NCBI GenBank assembly: GCA_029215795.1 | Contig: JARDYH010000001.1 | Coordinates: 6,504,001-6,568,000 of the forward strand | Source of the DNA: Anniella stebbinsi | Lineage: Eukaryota; Chordata; Lepidosauria; Squamata; Anniellidae | Length of the DNA stretch: 64,000 nt | Reading direction: 5' to 3' | Part shown: positions 31,964 to 42,893 of the stretch, one piece after another | How the letters are laid out: the number at the start of each line of letters is the position of its first letter | Numbering within the stretch: position 1 is the first letter of the stretch | Position numbers and translations under genes: made by a program | The notes under the pieces: model-generated | Seen by the model: the letters and a program-made list of their open reading frames with translations, nothing else | Database searches by the model: none | What the model was told of the DNA's origin: nothing

Positions 31964-33289
31964 TAGGGGTGTGCACGGACCCCCCGGATCGGATCGGGAC
32001 CCGGATCGGGACCTCCAATTTTGTCCCGGACCGGTTCGGACAAAATCGGAGGCCCCCCGGACCGGATCGAGTCCGATCCCGACCCAAAAATCGTACATTT
32101 TTGGATCGGCCGCCATTTTTTTCCCCATAGACTTGCATTGCAATGCAAGTCTATGAGGAAAAAATGGCGGCGGGTGGGTAAGGGGGGGCCTAACTCCCTC
32201 CCCCCCCGGGGCCGTCCGCTGTGGACGGCCCCGGCAGGTAAGCCCCCTCCCCCGCGCTCCCTACCCCCCCTGGGGCCGCCCGCTTCCATCCGCTGGCGCC
32301 CGCGGGCGCCAGCGGATAGAAGCGGACGGCTCCGGGGGGGGGTAAGCCCCCTTCCCCGCCACTGCTTACCTTCTCGGCCCGTCCGCTCCCATCCGGCGCC
32401 GGCGGCTACTACCAGCGGGCTCCACGGCCTACTCTCGAGTAGCGCGCCGGGTGATGACATCACCCGGCGCGCCACCCTAGAGCAGGCCGCGGAGCCTGCT
32501 GGGAGTAGTAGGCGCCGGCGCCGGACGGGAGCCGCCGGGCCGGGCAGGTAAGGGCCCCCCTCCCCCCTCCGCATGCCCCCTCCTCCCCTCCACGCACCCC
32601 CTCCTTACCTTCCCGGCCCGGCGGCTCCCGGCCGGCGCCGGCGCCTACTACTTCCAGCAGGCTCCGCGGCCTGCTCTAGAGTAGCGCGCCGGGTGATGAC
32701 ATCACCCGGCGCGCCACCCTAGAGCAGGCCGCGGAGCCTGCTGGGAGTAGTAGGCGCCGGTGCCGGACGGGAGCCGCCGGGCTGGGAAGGTAAGGGCCCC
32801 CCTCCCCCCTCCGCGCGCCCCCTCCTCCCCTCCACGCACCCCCTCCTTACCTTCCCGGCCCGGCGGCTCCCGGCCGGCGCCGGCGCCTACTACTACCAGC
32901 AGGCTCCGCGGCCTGCTCTAGAGTAGCGCGCCGGGTGATGACATCACCCGGCGCGCCACCCTAGAGCAGGCCGCGGAGCCTGCTAGTAGTAGTAGGCGCT
33001 GGCGCCGGACGGGAGCCACCGGGCCGAGAAGGTAAGCGCCCCCCTCCTCCCCCCCCGCTGTCCACTTTCATCGGCGGGCGCCCGCTGGCGCCCGCCAATG
33101 GAAGCGGCGGTGGGCGCCAGTGGGCGCCCGCCGATCCGCCGATCCGCCGAACCGGTTCGGAGCTTTTTCGGACCGGTTCGGATTGGATCGGCCGATCCAG
33201 CTGCGGGATCGGAAATCGGATAATTTATCCGATTTCCCACTGGACCGGACTCGGATCGTGGATCGGGTCCGATCCAGTGCACATCCCTA
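31964..33289. mobile_element. CpG-rich hAT-like element, copy 2 (1326 bp)
   Basis: Starts TAGGGGTGTGCA and ends TGCACATCCCTA with an exact 8-bp duplication TTGAGGAG at 31956-31963 and 33290-33297. Same orientation and nearly identical ends as copy 1. It has three 242-bp units (centres at 32451, 32693, 32935) instead of seven; the 968-bp length difference equals four units. Long open frames (31927-32574, 32021-32551) are artefacts of high GC. Confidence 0.93.
32380..33030. repeat. Three-unit 242-bp palindromic tandem array
   Basis: Same unit as 3385-5010, with GTGATGACATCAC centres at 32451, 32693 and 32935, exactly 242 bp apart. Confidence 0.93.
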
Positions 33290-33333
33290 TTGAGGAGCGA
33301 CTCTGAGGGTGTCACACGCTCTTGGGGTTCGCC

Positions 33334-33560
33334 TAGGGTGACCGAATTGAGGAAATGAAAAAAGAGGACACCCAGTGGGGGCAGAGCTCCAGAAGCGCGT
33401 CATCCCCCTCCCCCCCCATTCCAATGCTAAGAACATCCTTAAAGGGGGAAAGAGTGTCATTCCTGGACATTATAGAAAATTACAGAAAATCCCCCCGGAC
33501 ACATCGGATAGAACAAAACCCAGGACAAATCTGGGGAAATCCTGACCGTTGGCCACCCTA
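33334..33560. mobile_element. TAGGGTGACC element inside the L2 fossil
   Basis: Starts TAGGGTGACCGAATTGAGG and ends TTGGCCACCCTA. The interior has AAGAGGACACCCAGTGGGG and GTGTCATTCCTGGACATTAT, both also found in the larger element at 63623. No clear target duplication. Probably a deletion derivative. Confidence 0.7.
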
Positions 33561-33885
33561 GTCAGCAGCACTTGCAGTTAAGTTAGCCCGCTCTCTGGAA
33601 TGCTTTGGTCACTGACATTTGGCCGGCCCCACAGTCTTGACGTCTTCTGAAGACCCACCTCTTCACGCCGGCTTGCAGCTGTGGCCTGTAGCATACCGCC
33701 AAGTATGCAGCTTTAGTGCAGATTCGCGTTTTTATAGGATTGTGTCGCTTCCTATTTATTGTTGCTCGGATGCCTTGGTGTTTTACGGTCACCGTTTATG
33801 CGTTTTGTGTTTATGCATTTTGTGTCTGATACCTCTATGGAAAGCGGTATATATCTATCTATTTGAGAAATAAATAAATAAATGA

Positions 33886-34139
33886 TAGGAATTGTAGTCC
33901 GGCAACACCTGGAGGGCCACAGGTAAAGCCACACCTGCACCGCCACCCAGATTTGCTCCCACAACCTATCAGTGATGCTGACCATGTATGAAGTTTAGTT
34001 TGTGTGGTTCCACCTCATGTCAGTCAGTGACTTCTTTCCTCCCTCTGTCCCTCCCTTTGCAATTGCTGCCACACTGCAAAGTTATTGCATTCCCTGGACC
34101 GTTGTTATGGTAGCAGTACTGATCATAGCAACGGGCTGC
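33886..34139. other. Unassigned sequence
   Basis: Contains AGGAATTGTAGTCC...GGAGGGCCACAGG near 33888-33922, a common short repeat. Otherwise no feature. Confidence 0.3.
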
Positions 34140-34345
34140 CTTCTCCCACACAAACCTGCCCTCCCACTGAGATCTTCTGGGGACCTTGCTTCCTGTCCCA
34201 ATGACCATCAGTGGTGCAGTTAGTAGGTACAAGGCACAGGGCCTTCTTGCTCGTGGCACCCAGAGCTTGGTACGTTCTGCTCAATGAAGTTCATTTGGCC
34301 CCTTCTTCTACGTTGGTTTTTTAACATCTGACAGAAATTGATCTT
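34140..34345 (+). mobile_element. Possible L2-clade fragment
   Basis: GGGCCTTCTTGCTCGTGGCACCCAGAGCTTGGTACG suggests the GxFLLVAPRxW motif of L2 ORF2. Very degraded. Confidence 0.4.
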
Positions 34346-34394
34346 GAACCACTAATGCTTGCGTTTCATTGGAGATCCCCTCATATATTCTCAG

Positions 34395-34545
34395 TCCCTG
34401 CTTTGCGTGCAGAAGGTCCCATGTTCAATTGCTGGCATCTCTCTGTAGGGCAGAGAAAAAACTCCTGTCTGAAACCCCGGGGAGCTGGTGTCGGTCAATA
34501 CTGAGCTAGATGGACTCAGCACATGGCAGCTTCCTGTTCACATGC
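34395..34545 (+). mobile_element. tRNA-derived SINE, partial
   Basis: GCTTTGCGTGCAGAAGGTCCCATGTTCAATTGCTGGCATCTC, then CTGAAACCCCGGGGAGC and CTGAGCTAGATGGACTCAG...GGCAGCTTCCTG. The B-box is visible; the A-box head is missing. Confidence 0.75.
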
Positions 34546-35094
34546 CAAGAGCCAGATTTCGGTGAAACCACCAATTAAATGCATATATAGGTTCTATTTG
34601 ACAGTCCATTTTTGAATAGGAAGTGTTTCTCACTTGGACGCCCAACTGCAAGTGTTTTGGGAGTGGCTTTGGTTACTTGGTGAAAATGAACTCTGCACAC
34701 TCTCAGAGACAGATGTTTTGTTTGTTCTTATTCTTTTGTATATTCCGGAATGGAGCCTGGACATTAAAAGTAGAGTCCAAAAGGTCTTGATTATATTTTG
34801 AAGCTCTGAGGACCAGGAGCTCCATCGCACCTACTTTTTTTTCCTGGTATGCACCCGCGGTTTTGACCTTTGTTTCTTTAGCGCAGCAAGTGCTGGTCCC
34901 TTTCATGATTGTAGCTATACCGGGGGACTCTCTTTTCACTTGTTTGCTCTCCCGTTATTGCGCCTGCCCCACCCTTCTCCTTCTCCTTCCCCCTCTACTT
35001 CATTGGTTCTTGTCGGGAGATGGACGTGGGAGCCTCCCCCCTCCCTGCTCTGGCTTTGTTGTGTAGCATTTTACTGATTCAACTGGACACCGTT
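34546..35094. other. Single-copy sequence
   Basis: No gene or recognised repeat. Confidence 0.4.
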
Positions 35095-35350
35095 TCTGCA
35101 GGCAATGAGGGTGGGATTGGAGCAGCAGTAAGCCATAAAGACCGATCTCTTCTGCCGGCCTACCCAGTCGAATTTTAAGTGTTTTATTGGTATTTTAATA
35201 ATGTATTCATTTTTATATGTTTTCAATCAGTTTTATGTATTTTATATATTTATATTTAATGTTGTTCCCTGCCTCGATCCAGAGGGAGTGGCAGGTAAGA
35301 AAATGATTATGATTATGATTATGATTATGATTATTATTATTATTATTATT
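35095..35350 (+). mobile_element. L2-type LINE 3' end with (GATTAT)n
   Basis: AAGCCATAAAGACCGATCTCTTCTGCCGGCC, CCTCGATCCAGAGGGAGTGGCAGGTAAGAAAATGATTATG, then GATTAT and ATT units at about 35303-35350. Same subfamily as 25985-26270. Confidence 0.75.
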
Positions 35351-35539
35351 TGTCCGTCTCAGTTCGTTTGACACGGTGTGCTGGGGGAGGAGGACCGCCC
35401 CACCCTTCTCTTTCATCAGCAAGCACACATTCAAAGCACACGCCCCCAACAAAAGAAAAAACATGAGGATGGCAATACACAGGGGTGGAAGGGCAGTTTA
35501 ATCCTGTATGGAGGAAATAAACCGTGCTTTCCCCGCTCT

Positions 35540-35671
35540 AGAATAAGGTGGAAAAGGGAGGGGAAGAGGCGAGATGAGTGCAGGACAGCAACAATGTTGT
35601 GTGATTACCGCGTTGCAAAACCACAAACCAGGCATGACGAGAATGTGATAAAACGCTGGTGTGATGGAGCC
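35540..35671. mobile_element. Harbinger-like right-end fragment
   Basis: GGGGAAGAGGCGAGATGAGTGCAGGACAG, GCAAAACCACAAACCAGGCATGACGAG and GCTGGTGTGATGGAGC match the right end of the elements at 2409, 59203 and 61072. The left half differs or is lost. Confidence 0.6.
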
Positions 35672-36599
35672 CCAGGTCTTTCTCGAGGGAAACCTTTCAT
35701 AGTTCTACCCCAATCAATGGGATGATTACAGAGAGGTAAAGCTGAGGCTGCATGGATCACCCACAGTTTAGCTTCATAGCATTTTGTTGAAACCAACCCT
35801 GCCACATTTCCTCGTTCCTGACGGGTCTGATTTAGCCCATTTCATTTTGGCACCGGCATTAAAAGCACCAAGCAGCCCCCGAAAGCCCTGCCAACCTGCC
35901 GCCCGTTTCATGTTGATTTCCATTTCATTTCCACGCTGATTACTATATCCATTTCCCCCCACAAAAGGCTGGCATTTGCAAATTGAATTTGTCACTCCAG
36001 ATTCATCCGTTTATGGGAAATGGAAGCATCGCCTAATACCCAATCTGTGGTAAAATGGATGTTTGCAAAGCCGGCATTATGAAATATTTTATTTTCTATT
36101 ATTGGGGAACACAAGCCGTGTTTATATTTTAATGCCATGCGCCCAGAGCCAAACTAATGGCCTATATAACAGGCTGCATTGTTTTATAAAAATGGGAAAT
36201 GATGCCGACAAACAGGAGTCTGTGGGTTTAATCACTCCAAACCATTTAACCTTTTCCAGAAGCGAATCTTTGTGCTTGGAAACAGCAGCAACACTTCAGC
36301 TTACTGGCAGCTTTGTCTCAACTGGGCATGACGTGAGATGGGTGTGTGTGTGTGTGTGGAAGTATGAATGCTTCCATCACTATTGGCAGGGGTGCAGTGG
36401 CAAATCCTGAAGTGCAGGAACTTACCATGACAGTCCTCAGGGTTATGCCCCAAGGAAAATCCAAAAGTCCACGCGAGCTGATCCATATGAACAAACTGGT
36501 TCTAGCGGATTTTGAACATCATCAGACAAGTGTTTTATAGCACAGTTGGTACAGGAATGAACGAATGGATGAATAAAACTATTTTTTTAACCATCTTTG
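35672..36599. other. Repeat-poor stretch, candidate non-coding element
   Basis: About 900 bp without repeats apart from (GT)n at 36341-36358. The part 35840-36200 is AT-rich with motifs such as CCTATATAACAGG and TTTGCAAATTGAATTTG. Conservation cannot be judged here. Confidence 0.35.
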
Positions 36600-37110
36600 G
36601 CTCGTTTGGCGGCTAAGGCCATTCCTGGACTGTGGCACCGGTAACCTCAAAACTGGATTATTGTAACACACTCATCTGGGGCTTGATCTGGAGTGGCAGC
36701 TGGTGCTAAGAGGGACCCTCCTTCCGATAGCATGTTACACCTTTGCTCAAAGAACTGCACCGGCTGCCAACAACTTACCGGGCCAGATTTAAGGGTTTGT
36801 TAACATGCAAATCCCTAAACCACTTGGGAGCAGGTTATCTTAGGGAATCGCCTCACTGCTTATGTCCCTCCCTGGTCTTTGTGATCGTCAGAGGGAGCAC
36901 TGTAGACAGTGCCGTGGGCTCCTGGGGTTTGCCTTACTTGCCATAGACCATTAAGTGTTGCAGCCCCCACCCTCTGGAACGCTGTACCAGTTGGCCTTAG
37001 ACAGCCCCCTCCCCAGTTCTGACATTCACACATCTGCTGAAGACCCATCTCTTCTCCCGAGGTGTGACCCAGACAGATATGGCCTGCAGCTCACAGCAGG
37101 GTGGTCAGTT
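36600..37110 (+). mobile_element. L2-clade LINE ORF2 C-terminal fragment
   Basis: Translation gives LKELHRLPTTYRARFKGLL, SLNHLGAGYLRESP and then LWNAVP-like sequence. These are the conserved blocks of the L2 ORF2 tail. Frameshifts and stops are present. Confidence 0.8.
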
Positions 37111-37555
37111 TTATTGTCAATCTGCAATTATTTAGGGCACCATCCTATGGGGTGCACTCCCAATACACAGAGCCCTCCTCCTAGCCTGTGCCCCGGTAGA
37201 GAGAGCCAGGTAGAGTGAGAGGAGGAAAGAGGTGGTTTTGCCTCCATTTTAAAATTTAAAAACCAGCTGAATGGACCTCCGAGGCATCTGGCTGACTTAC
37301 CTTTCAGGGTGGGGTGGGTGGGGAGGTGACTGGGGAGGCTATAGGATACTATGCAACCCAACCCTCCTCTCCCCGCCCACCTTTCCTCCCCCTCCAGCTT
37401 CTCTTATGAAATTGCAGCTGTGAGCTGGTAAGACGAGCTGTCCATGGTGGGTAGGGGAGGGAAGATCCGTGGCTGGGTCTCCTCCTCCACCCTCATGGCT
37501 CAGTCTACGGGCACGGAGGAGGTGATCCACAGCTTCCCATAGCATCCCAGACACT
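37111..37555. other. Sequence between two L2 parts
   Basis: May be an insertion separating the L2 coding end from its 3' UTR at 37556. The boundaries are not obvious. Small inverted motifs CCATCCTATGG and TAGGATACTATGC occur. Confidence 0.3.
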
Positions 37556-37719
37556 AACTGAGTCTTTGGCCTGGCTGAAAGTTTTAAATTGTTTGAAGTG
37601 TTAGCTGTTTTTATGTTATGTTTTAAAATTTTGCATATTGACTTTTAATGTTCAATCTTTTAAGTTTTGTAAACTGCCCAGAGAGCTTCGGCTATGGGGC
37701 AGTATATAAATGTAATAAA

Positions 37720-37751
<32 letters not shown>
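37556..37751 (+). mobile_element. L2-type LINE 3' UTR with (ATT)n tail
   Basis: GCCTGGCTGAAAGTTTTAAATTG...AACTGCCCAGAGAGCTTCGGC...GGGGCAGTATATAAATGTAATAAAT, ending in ATT units at 37719-37751. Confidence 0.8.
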
Positions 37752-37753
<2 letters not shown>

Positions 37754-38060
37754 GTTGGAAAGGAAGAAGAAAAGAGAGACAAATATACCCACCACTGGCC
37801 ATGGAAGTCAAAGAACTCTGGCAACAGGAAAAGGTCACAATTATTCCATTAGTCACATCAGTCACTGGCATCACATCAAAAAATTGTACAGAAAACCTCC
37901 AGAAACTGGGCCTACCAAAACACATCCACGCCAACATCCAGAAAGCAGTCATACTTAAAACATGCTCAATTGTCAGGAAATTCCTGAATCTGTAAAAGAC
38001 AACAGGACTTGGCAAAGCCCGTCATATCCGTCTAGAAAAACCGCCATGAGTGAGAAAGAG
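37752..38060 (+). mobile_element. R4/Dong-type LINE 3' fragment in an L2 tail
   Basis: Frame MEVKELWQQEKVTIIPLVTS continues to VTGITSKNC and NIQKAVILKTCSIVRK, the R4 C-terminus. It starts directly after the (ATT)n tail of an L2 element and ends GAGAAAGAGAAATTAATAATAATAA, so trinucleotide repeats lie on both sides. Strongly 5'-truncated. Confidence 0.82.
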
Positions 38061-39164
38061 AAATTAATAATAATAATATAATTATATCCTTGGGCCATAG
38101 GATTACTCTCCCTTACAATATTGTTTTTTTGTTGTGGTGGTGGTGGTTTATGGTTTCATTCTAGCAGTGATGACATTGTATGTTCACTGCTTTGCTAACT
38201 TTGTGGATAACAGTAAATATGTAAATCTGCATAATCAAAATAAATAATGAATCAATGCTGTGTGAATCAACTCCTTGCATAAGCCCAGACAGACTTTGAT
38301 TTTTAAACTTCACAGGCTAGTCCTTCCTTTATTCCTATTTAGCTTCTTAAATTGTGCCATCTTTCCTATGCTGGTGTGGCGACAGTTGTCGGTAGATTCC
38401 CATAGGATCGGACCTCCTGTCATTTCCCCAGGATTGTTCCTTTCTCTGAAATGGAAATCGCTATTTAGGGCTATTCTAGCACTAGGTTATCTGGGCCTTT
38501 AATAGGCTGCCCCATTGGCCAAAAGGGGGGAAGGGGAGAGAGAGAGAGGCAGGGGCATGATCTTAAAACACAGCTCAAAAGGAAAAGGTCAGGGGATAAG
38601 AGGGACAGAATACGTGCCGGACCAAAATCGGAGCCAAAAGGCCGACATCTTCGCAAAGTCATGGAAGCGATTTCTCTTTTGACACAAGTTCACTCTGATG
38701 GAAGGGCTAATTGGTAGCTTGCAGGCCACTTGTGTGTTTACAGTCTGTTGTTTGGGCTCCGAGCAAAAATGTGCTCCGCTGATGAGAATTTTTTGACAAC
38801 CCTGCCTTGGCACACTGAAGAGCTGCAGTTTGGTGTGAATTTTCCGGGTGCGCTGACCCACTTTCCAAACAAAACAAAACACGCCGCCGCGACAGAGGGG
38901 CGATTGTTGCTGGCAAACGCAGGCGTGCGCACAGACAGACCCCGATGCGCAGAGCAAGAGAAGAATTAGAAAAAGGAGACAGTTATTTATTTCAGGAGCT
39001 TTGCTCGAGCTGGGACGATACCATCGATCCGGTGATGTCTTTCCCAGCCTTTTTTGGGTTATTCGGCACGTTCCTGGGTAGACGCGCAAATGGAATGGAA
39101 CACGTCAAGCTCATTTTCAAGTACGGTCGCTAAAAAACCATTTCTGTCCTGCCGTTCTGTCCAC
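38061..39164. other. Single-copy sequence
   Basis: Repeat-poor. The frame at 38589-39089 minus has no known domain. 38640-39130 is a candidate non-coding element by its low repeat content only. Confidence 0.35.
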
Positions 39165-39480
39165 AAAAGTAGCTCTGGGCGGCTCACAGTACAAAAATAA
39201 AACCTGTAGCTAAGGTTAGTACATTGCCGGAAGCGAAAGGATCAAGACACCAAAACATCTCACTCCTTGCCCAGGTCATACAACGGTCCCTTGATCCTGG
39301 AGCTAAGAACAGGCAGGAAGGTAGCTTGGAGAGTCTCCTCGCCTCCCCGGGGCAATAAATCACAGAGCCCGGGCACCAACACCGAGAAGGCTCTCTTTCA
39401 TATGCCAACCAAGGATCCCTCAGACGGTGATGGGATAGGGCGGTCAGGTGTCCTCTTTTACAGAGGGCGGTTCTCTGCTT
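39165..39480. repeat. Dispersed LINE-like fragments
   Basis: AGCTCTGGGCGGCTCACAGTACAAAAATAAAA looks like a minus-strand LINE tail. CCAACACCGAGAAGGCTCTC is a motif seen in squamate LINE fragments. TAGGGCGGTCAGGTGTCCTCTTTTACAGAGG at 39436-39466 resembles a GTCCTCT-family left end. Confidence 0.4.
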
Positions 39481-39482
39481 GA

Positions 39483-39650
39483 TAGGGCTGTGCACAGACC
39501 CCTCGATTCGCTTCGAGGGCTGGAAGTCTGGGGTTTGGGGGGCTGCGCCGCATCCTCGTTACCGCCTGAGGTACCGGGTTGAGGATTGCCTTGGCATGTT
39601 GGCCAGGAACCACATGATGTCAGGGGTGCCGTTGATGTCATTTGGTCCAT
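39483..39650 (+). mobile_element. TAGGG(G/C)TGTGCA hAT-like element, left end only
   Basis: TAGGGCTGTGCACAGACCCC, then TCGATTCGCTTCGAGGG, parallels the starts at 2974, 31964 and 51627. No right end follows. A truncated or diverged fourth relative. Confidence 0.55.
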
Positions 39651-39892
39651 GGAGAGCACCCCCAAAACTGATTCTTCACTCCTCCCCCCTCCAAGCTTCT
39701 TATTTGCCATATAGCCTATAGAGTCATGTCCACCTGTATGGTCTGAGTTTTCCCGGTCATAATCCTGTCCCAATGCACATTTTTTCTTCTGCTCCAGCTA
39801 TGCCACAGCTATCCTGGCTTGCTCCCCAGAAAGGACCCCCTTGACCTCTCAGGGACTAGCTGCCCATACCCAATGTTACATGTAAGAGGTTT
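39651..39892. other. Unassigned sequence
   Basis: No feature recognised. Confidence 0.3.
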
Positions 39893-40140
39893 AGTTTATT
39901 GCATTTATATTGCCCCCTTTTCCCTTCAAGGAACCCAAGGCAGCGTACATAATCCTCCTCCTCCTCCTCCTCCTCCTCTCCATTTTATCCTCACAACAAC
40001 AACCCTGTGAAGTAAGTTGGGCTGAGATTCTGTGACTGGCCCAAAATCACCCAGTGAGCTTCCAGGGCCGAGTGGGGACTAGAACCTGGATCTCCTGACT
40101 CCCAGGCCAACACTCTAACCACTACACCACACCGGCTCCC
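39893..40140 (-). mobile_element. CORE/MIR-like SINE, nearly complete
   Basis: Minus strand: GGTGTGGTGTAGTGGTTAGAGTGTTGGCC (A-box head), GATCCAGGTTCTAGTCC (B-box), GGGCCAGTCACAGAATCTC and AACTTACTTCACAGGGTTGTTG (core), then GCTGCCTTGGGTTCCTTGAAGGG and TATAAATGCAATAAA (tail). A (CTC)n run at 39953-39979 has grown inside it. Confidence 0.8.
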
Positions 40141-40872
40141 TTTGACAGCATTGGTTTGCATTTGGCGTCCGTTGGCAGTCGAGATAAGGAGGCATGTTAG
40201 ATTTCTTGGTTCAGGTCGATCCCTCAGGCAGAGCAGGGCAGTGGTTGGATGTTGGGCATCTGGAATACCCTTGCCCAGGTCCAAGCTCAACTGTCCATCT
40301 TTAGGGCCAAGGTGGCTTTTGTATGATTTGTACTGAGATCCTCCCTGTGGCATCTGGTAGGCAGCATCCCTCTCTTCCCTTCAAAACTGCCCCCTTTGGA
40401 CACAAATGTGTCGCACATATGTACGTAAATTGCAACGTCTTCCCCAGCGAATCTGATGGAGCTCATCTGTCTATATATATATATAGCATAATCGGGTCAC
40501 AGTGCAAAAGTCCATCTGTTAATTTCACATTCTGCTTAGGGCTGAGAAATGTATTTATGGGAAGCCATCTTGTGGAGCAGATGCCAGGAACGTTGGCTTG
40601 CAAATGCTTTAGAACAATGCACAAGCAAAATGCAACTTCAAAGCTTTACTTGGCGCGCCACGCTCAGGCCTAATCCTGGAGGGAGCCCGCACATCCCTTC
40701 ATGAGGTCTGCCCCCTGGGAACAAGGGAGTTTTCCCCCCGTATCTGTGTGAGCTTGGGATGTTGAGCCTCAGCTGTTTAGGAAGGACAGCTGGGCCTGCA
40801 GCTTGCAACTGGAAGGGGAGAGAAATGGAAGGATATCCATGATTGGGAAGACCGGGAGAGCAGCAGGGAACA
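40141..40872. other. Single-copy sequence with (TA)n
   Basis: (TA)n lies at about 40473-40484. No gene. Confidence 0.4.
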
Positions 40873-41420
40873 TCTCAGAATGAGCTGGTTCACATGCAGT
40901 GACAATTCCTGGATTGTTTAACCCAGGGATTGCCACAACTGAGCGAGAGCGAGTGTGTTGCCACCCATATGCTCATAGCTTCTGCTTTCAATCAACAACC
41001 CAGGAATACCCCATTCCTATGTTGTTATCATGATGTCTGAACCCAGGATCTCTGGTTGTTTAGGGGTTACACATGTTTCCACAGAAGTCTCACTGGCTGC
41101 ACTCACTTGTCACTTCAAGCCACGAATTGCATCTTATTAAACCACAATGTGGACTAGGTACATGCTCAGGGCCTCCCCATTCCTGTTTTGCTGTTCATGC
41201 GAGTAGGTAAACAAACCAGGCCTAGATAACTTTGCGTGACATCAGAAGCCAGAATTATGTGTTATTGTGGCCAAACAAGCCAGGATCTGTAAGCCAATAA
41301 CAAACTCTGGCTTAAAGCTGGTTTGTGATCCTGGGTTGTTTGGGTGCAATAAGCCATAATCCCAGGTTAGGCTGTCACATTAAATTGTGCACCATCACAG
41401 AGCTCATCCACATTGTATTT
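40873..41420. mobile_element. Possible DNA transposon (GAGCTGGTTCACATG...)
   Basis: Left GAGCTGGTTCACATG with GTGACAATTCCTGG faces right AACCTGGGATTATGG-like and GTGACAGCCTAACCTGG (inverted). The interior repeats CCAGGAT, TTGTTTGGG and CAATAAGCCATAAT motifs. The match is loose. Confidence 0.35.
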
Positions 41421-42094
41421 TAATAAGCCAGAATTCCTGAATTAAAGTGACATGGGCAGCCAGTGGGACTTCTGGGGAAACATGTATAGGTGTCCATGAT
41501 ACATCGTTCTCTGAACATGGATGGAAGACGAGAAAAGATAGCTTGGAATATTAGGGTAAATAGAAGCACTTTAGCTGTAAGGAGATTACTAGATTACTAG
41601 ATCTAATTGCAATGGCGCCAGTAGAGAATCCCCCCCCCCACTTTTTTGGGCCCATTTTGGGATGGGGGAGCAGTTATAGGGATTGGCTGGATAGTAAACT
41701 TTCAACCTCCCTCTCCCATGTGCAGTGGATCGGGCCCCTGAGTGCTTACACTAAGGTAAACAAATGGGTGAGATTCAGCAGCATGTAACAGATTTCACAT
41801 AATGTTCAGTGTAGCCCTCAGACTTCTGTTTACTGTGAATTTGCTTTCACTGTTCTTCAAATCAACACTCTGTTGTTAAGATTTGCTAATTGTCAGTGAG
41901 ACCTACACTGGCCTTAAGGGATTAGAAGGCATATGCAATTGTTTGCATTGGGCTTAGTTATAGGCTGAGGGTTCTTCCAAACGGAGGGCTCCTAGCACTA
42001 CCACTCAGGACTCCTCTAAATGAGCGATTTATTGTACGTTCATGATTGGTCACTCATGGAAATTTGAGGGTCCATTACACGACGTTGTCAATGA
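41421..42094. other. Single-copy sequence
   Basis: No repeat or gene recognised; a C-run lies at 41630-41639. Confidence 0.4.
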
Positions 42095-42355
42095 CCAGGT
42101 TGTCTCCCTCACTGTCCCCTGGAAATCCTGCTATTAAAAGAAACACTTATTGTGGTAATATCTGGAAAAAAATGGGATCTTCTGCCACTAGATGGTGCTG
42201 TCTCAATGGAAGTGAATGGAGCCTGCTTAGAGGGGAAGTATTCTGTTCAAACCACGTGGTTGCCCCTCTCTGCCTGTGTAATGCAGCCCATAACAATCAT
42301 GCAAAAGAAACAGTAAGGCAACACAATTTTCCCTTAGATCTTAGAAAGCATGGTG
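42095..42355 (+). repeat. Dispersed repeat, pair of 55685-55910
   Basis: ACCACGTGGTTGCCCCTCTCTGCC...ACACAATTTTCCCTT is homologous to the minus strand of 55685-55910 (ACCACGTGGTCGCCCCTCTCTGCCC...). It contains CCACTAGATGGTGC. Class unknown. Confidence 0.6.
42185..42198 (+). promoter_or_regulatory. CTCF-core-like motif in a repeat
   Basis: CCACTAGATGGTGC matches the CTCF core CCAC(C/T)AG(A/G)(G/T)GGC(A/G)C except for T at the third position of GGC. Sequence match only. Confidence 0.3.
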
Positions 42356-42530
42356 GAGTTATTCCATCTTTTCCTCCTTAACAACTTTTCTGTGGTAAAA
42401 AACATGGAAGAAGCTGTGGGAAAATACAGGAGGGTCTTGAGTGAAACGCAACATCATCTGGATCTCCCATAAATTATGTGAATTTGACAAGGCGATGTCA
42501 TGATAAAAGCTTTGTCTGGAAGTGCTCTCT
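42356..42530. other. Single-copy sequence
   Basis: No feature recognised. Confidence 0.3.
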
Positions 42531-42893
42531 CTGAGGGTGCCTCTACAAGAGGCATTTAAAGCTCTTTCAAGGCGCATTAAAAAAATTACCTCTACAAGAA
42601 CGGAGCGCAAATCGGGCGTAGAGGCACGTTATCTCCCCAATTATGCGCATTATTGAATGCGCGTTAAATCGCGAGTTTTATTTTGCTCCGTCCGTTAAAG
42701 CGCATTTTGACTGTGTGAATAAGCGCTTATGCGCATTAACTACTTGTAAAGCACATTTTGGACATCTGTTAATGCGCTTTGCCGCCTCTCGCCGCCTCTC
42801 GTGCAGAGGGATTAGGCGTAAATGCGTTTCTGCGATTATGCGCATAATCGCCTAACCAGGCGCAAAAGCGAATCCTTGTAGAGGGGACCTGAG
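42531..42893. mobile_element. 363-bp GCGCATTAA element, copy 2
   Basis: Ends CTGAGGGTGCCTCTACAAG and, inverted, CTCAGGTCCCCTCTACAAG. Same length as 22376-22738, opposite orientation. Shared blocks include ATTGAATGCGCGTTAAATCG, GTTTTATTTTGCTCCG and GCCGCCTCTCGCCGCCTCTCG. No target duplication recognised. Confidence 0.82.

Larger units (their letters stand above)
31700..33885 (+). mobile_element. L2-clade LINE fossil in three pieces
   Basis: Pieces are 31700-31963, 33290-33333 and 33561-33885. The first reads LKELCCLPISYQAKFKVL and FIKPKPTWDQVTSGTAP-like sequence, matching the L2 xLRELHWLPVxYRIxFK region. The last continues to SSEDPPLHAGLQLWPVAY and a 3' UTR with GGAAAGCGGTATATA and AATAAATAAATAAAT. 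The gaps are filled by the hAT-like element 31964-33289 and the element 33334-33560. Confidence 0.78.

Noticed and set aside
31927..32574. A 215-residue minus frame and an overlapping 176-residue plus frame
   Set aside because: They lie in the CpG-rich palindromic array, where stop codons are rare by composition. The peptides are low-complexity Arg/Gly/Pro and mirror each other on opposite strands.
33334..33560. An 8-bp target duplication for this element
   Set aside because: The flanks GGTTCGCC and GTCAGCAG do not match, so hAT membership rests on end sequence alone.
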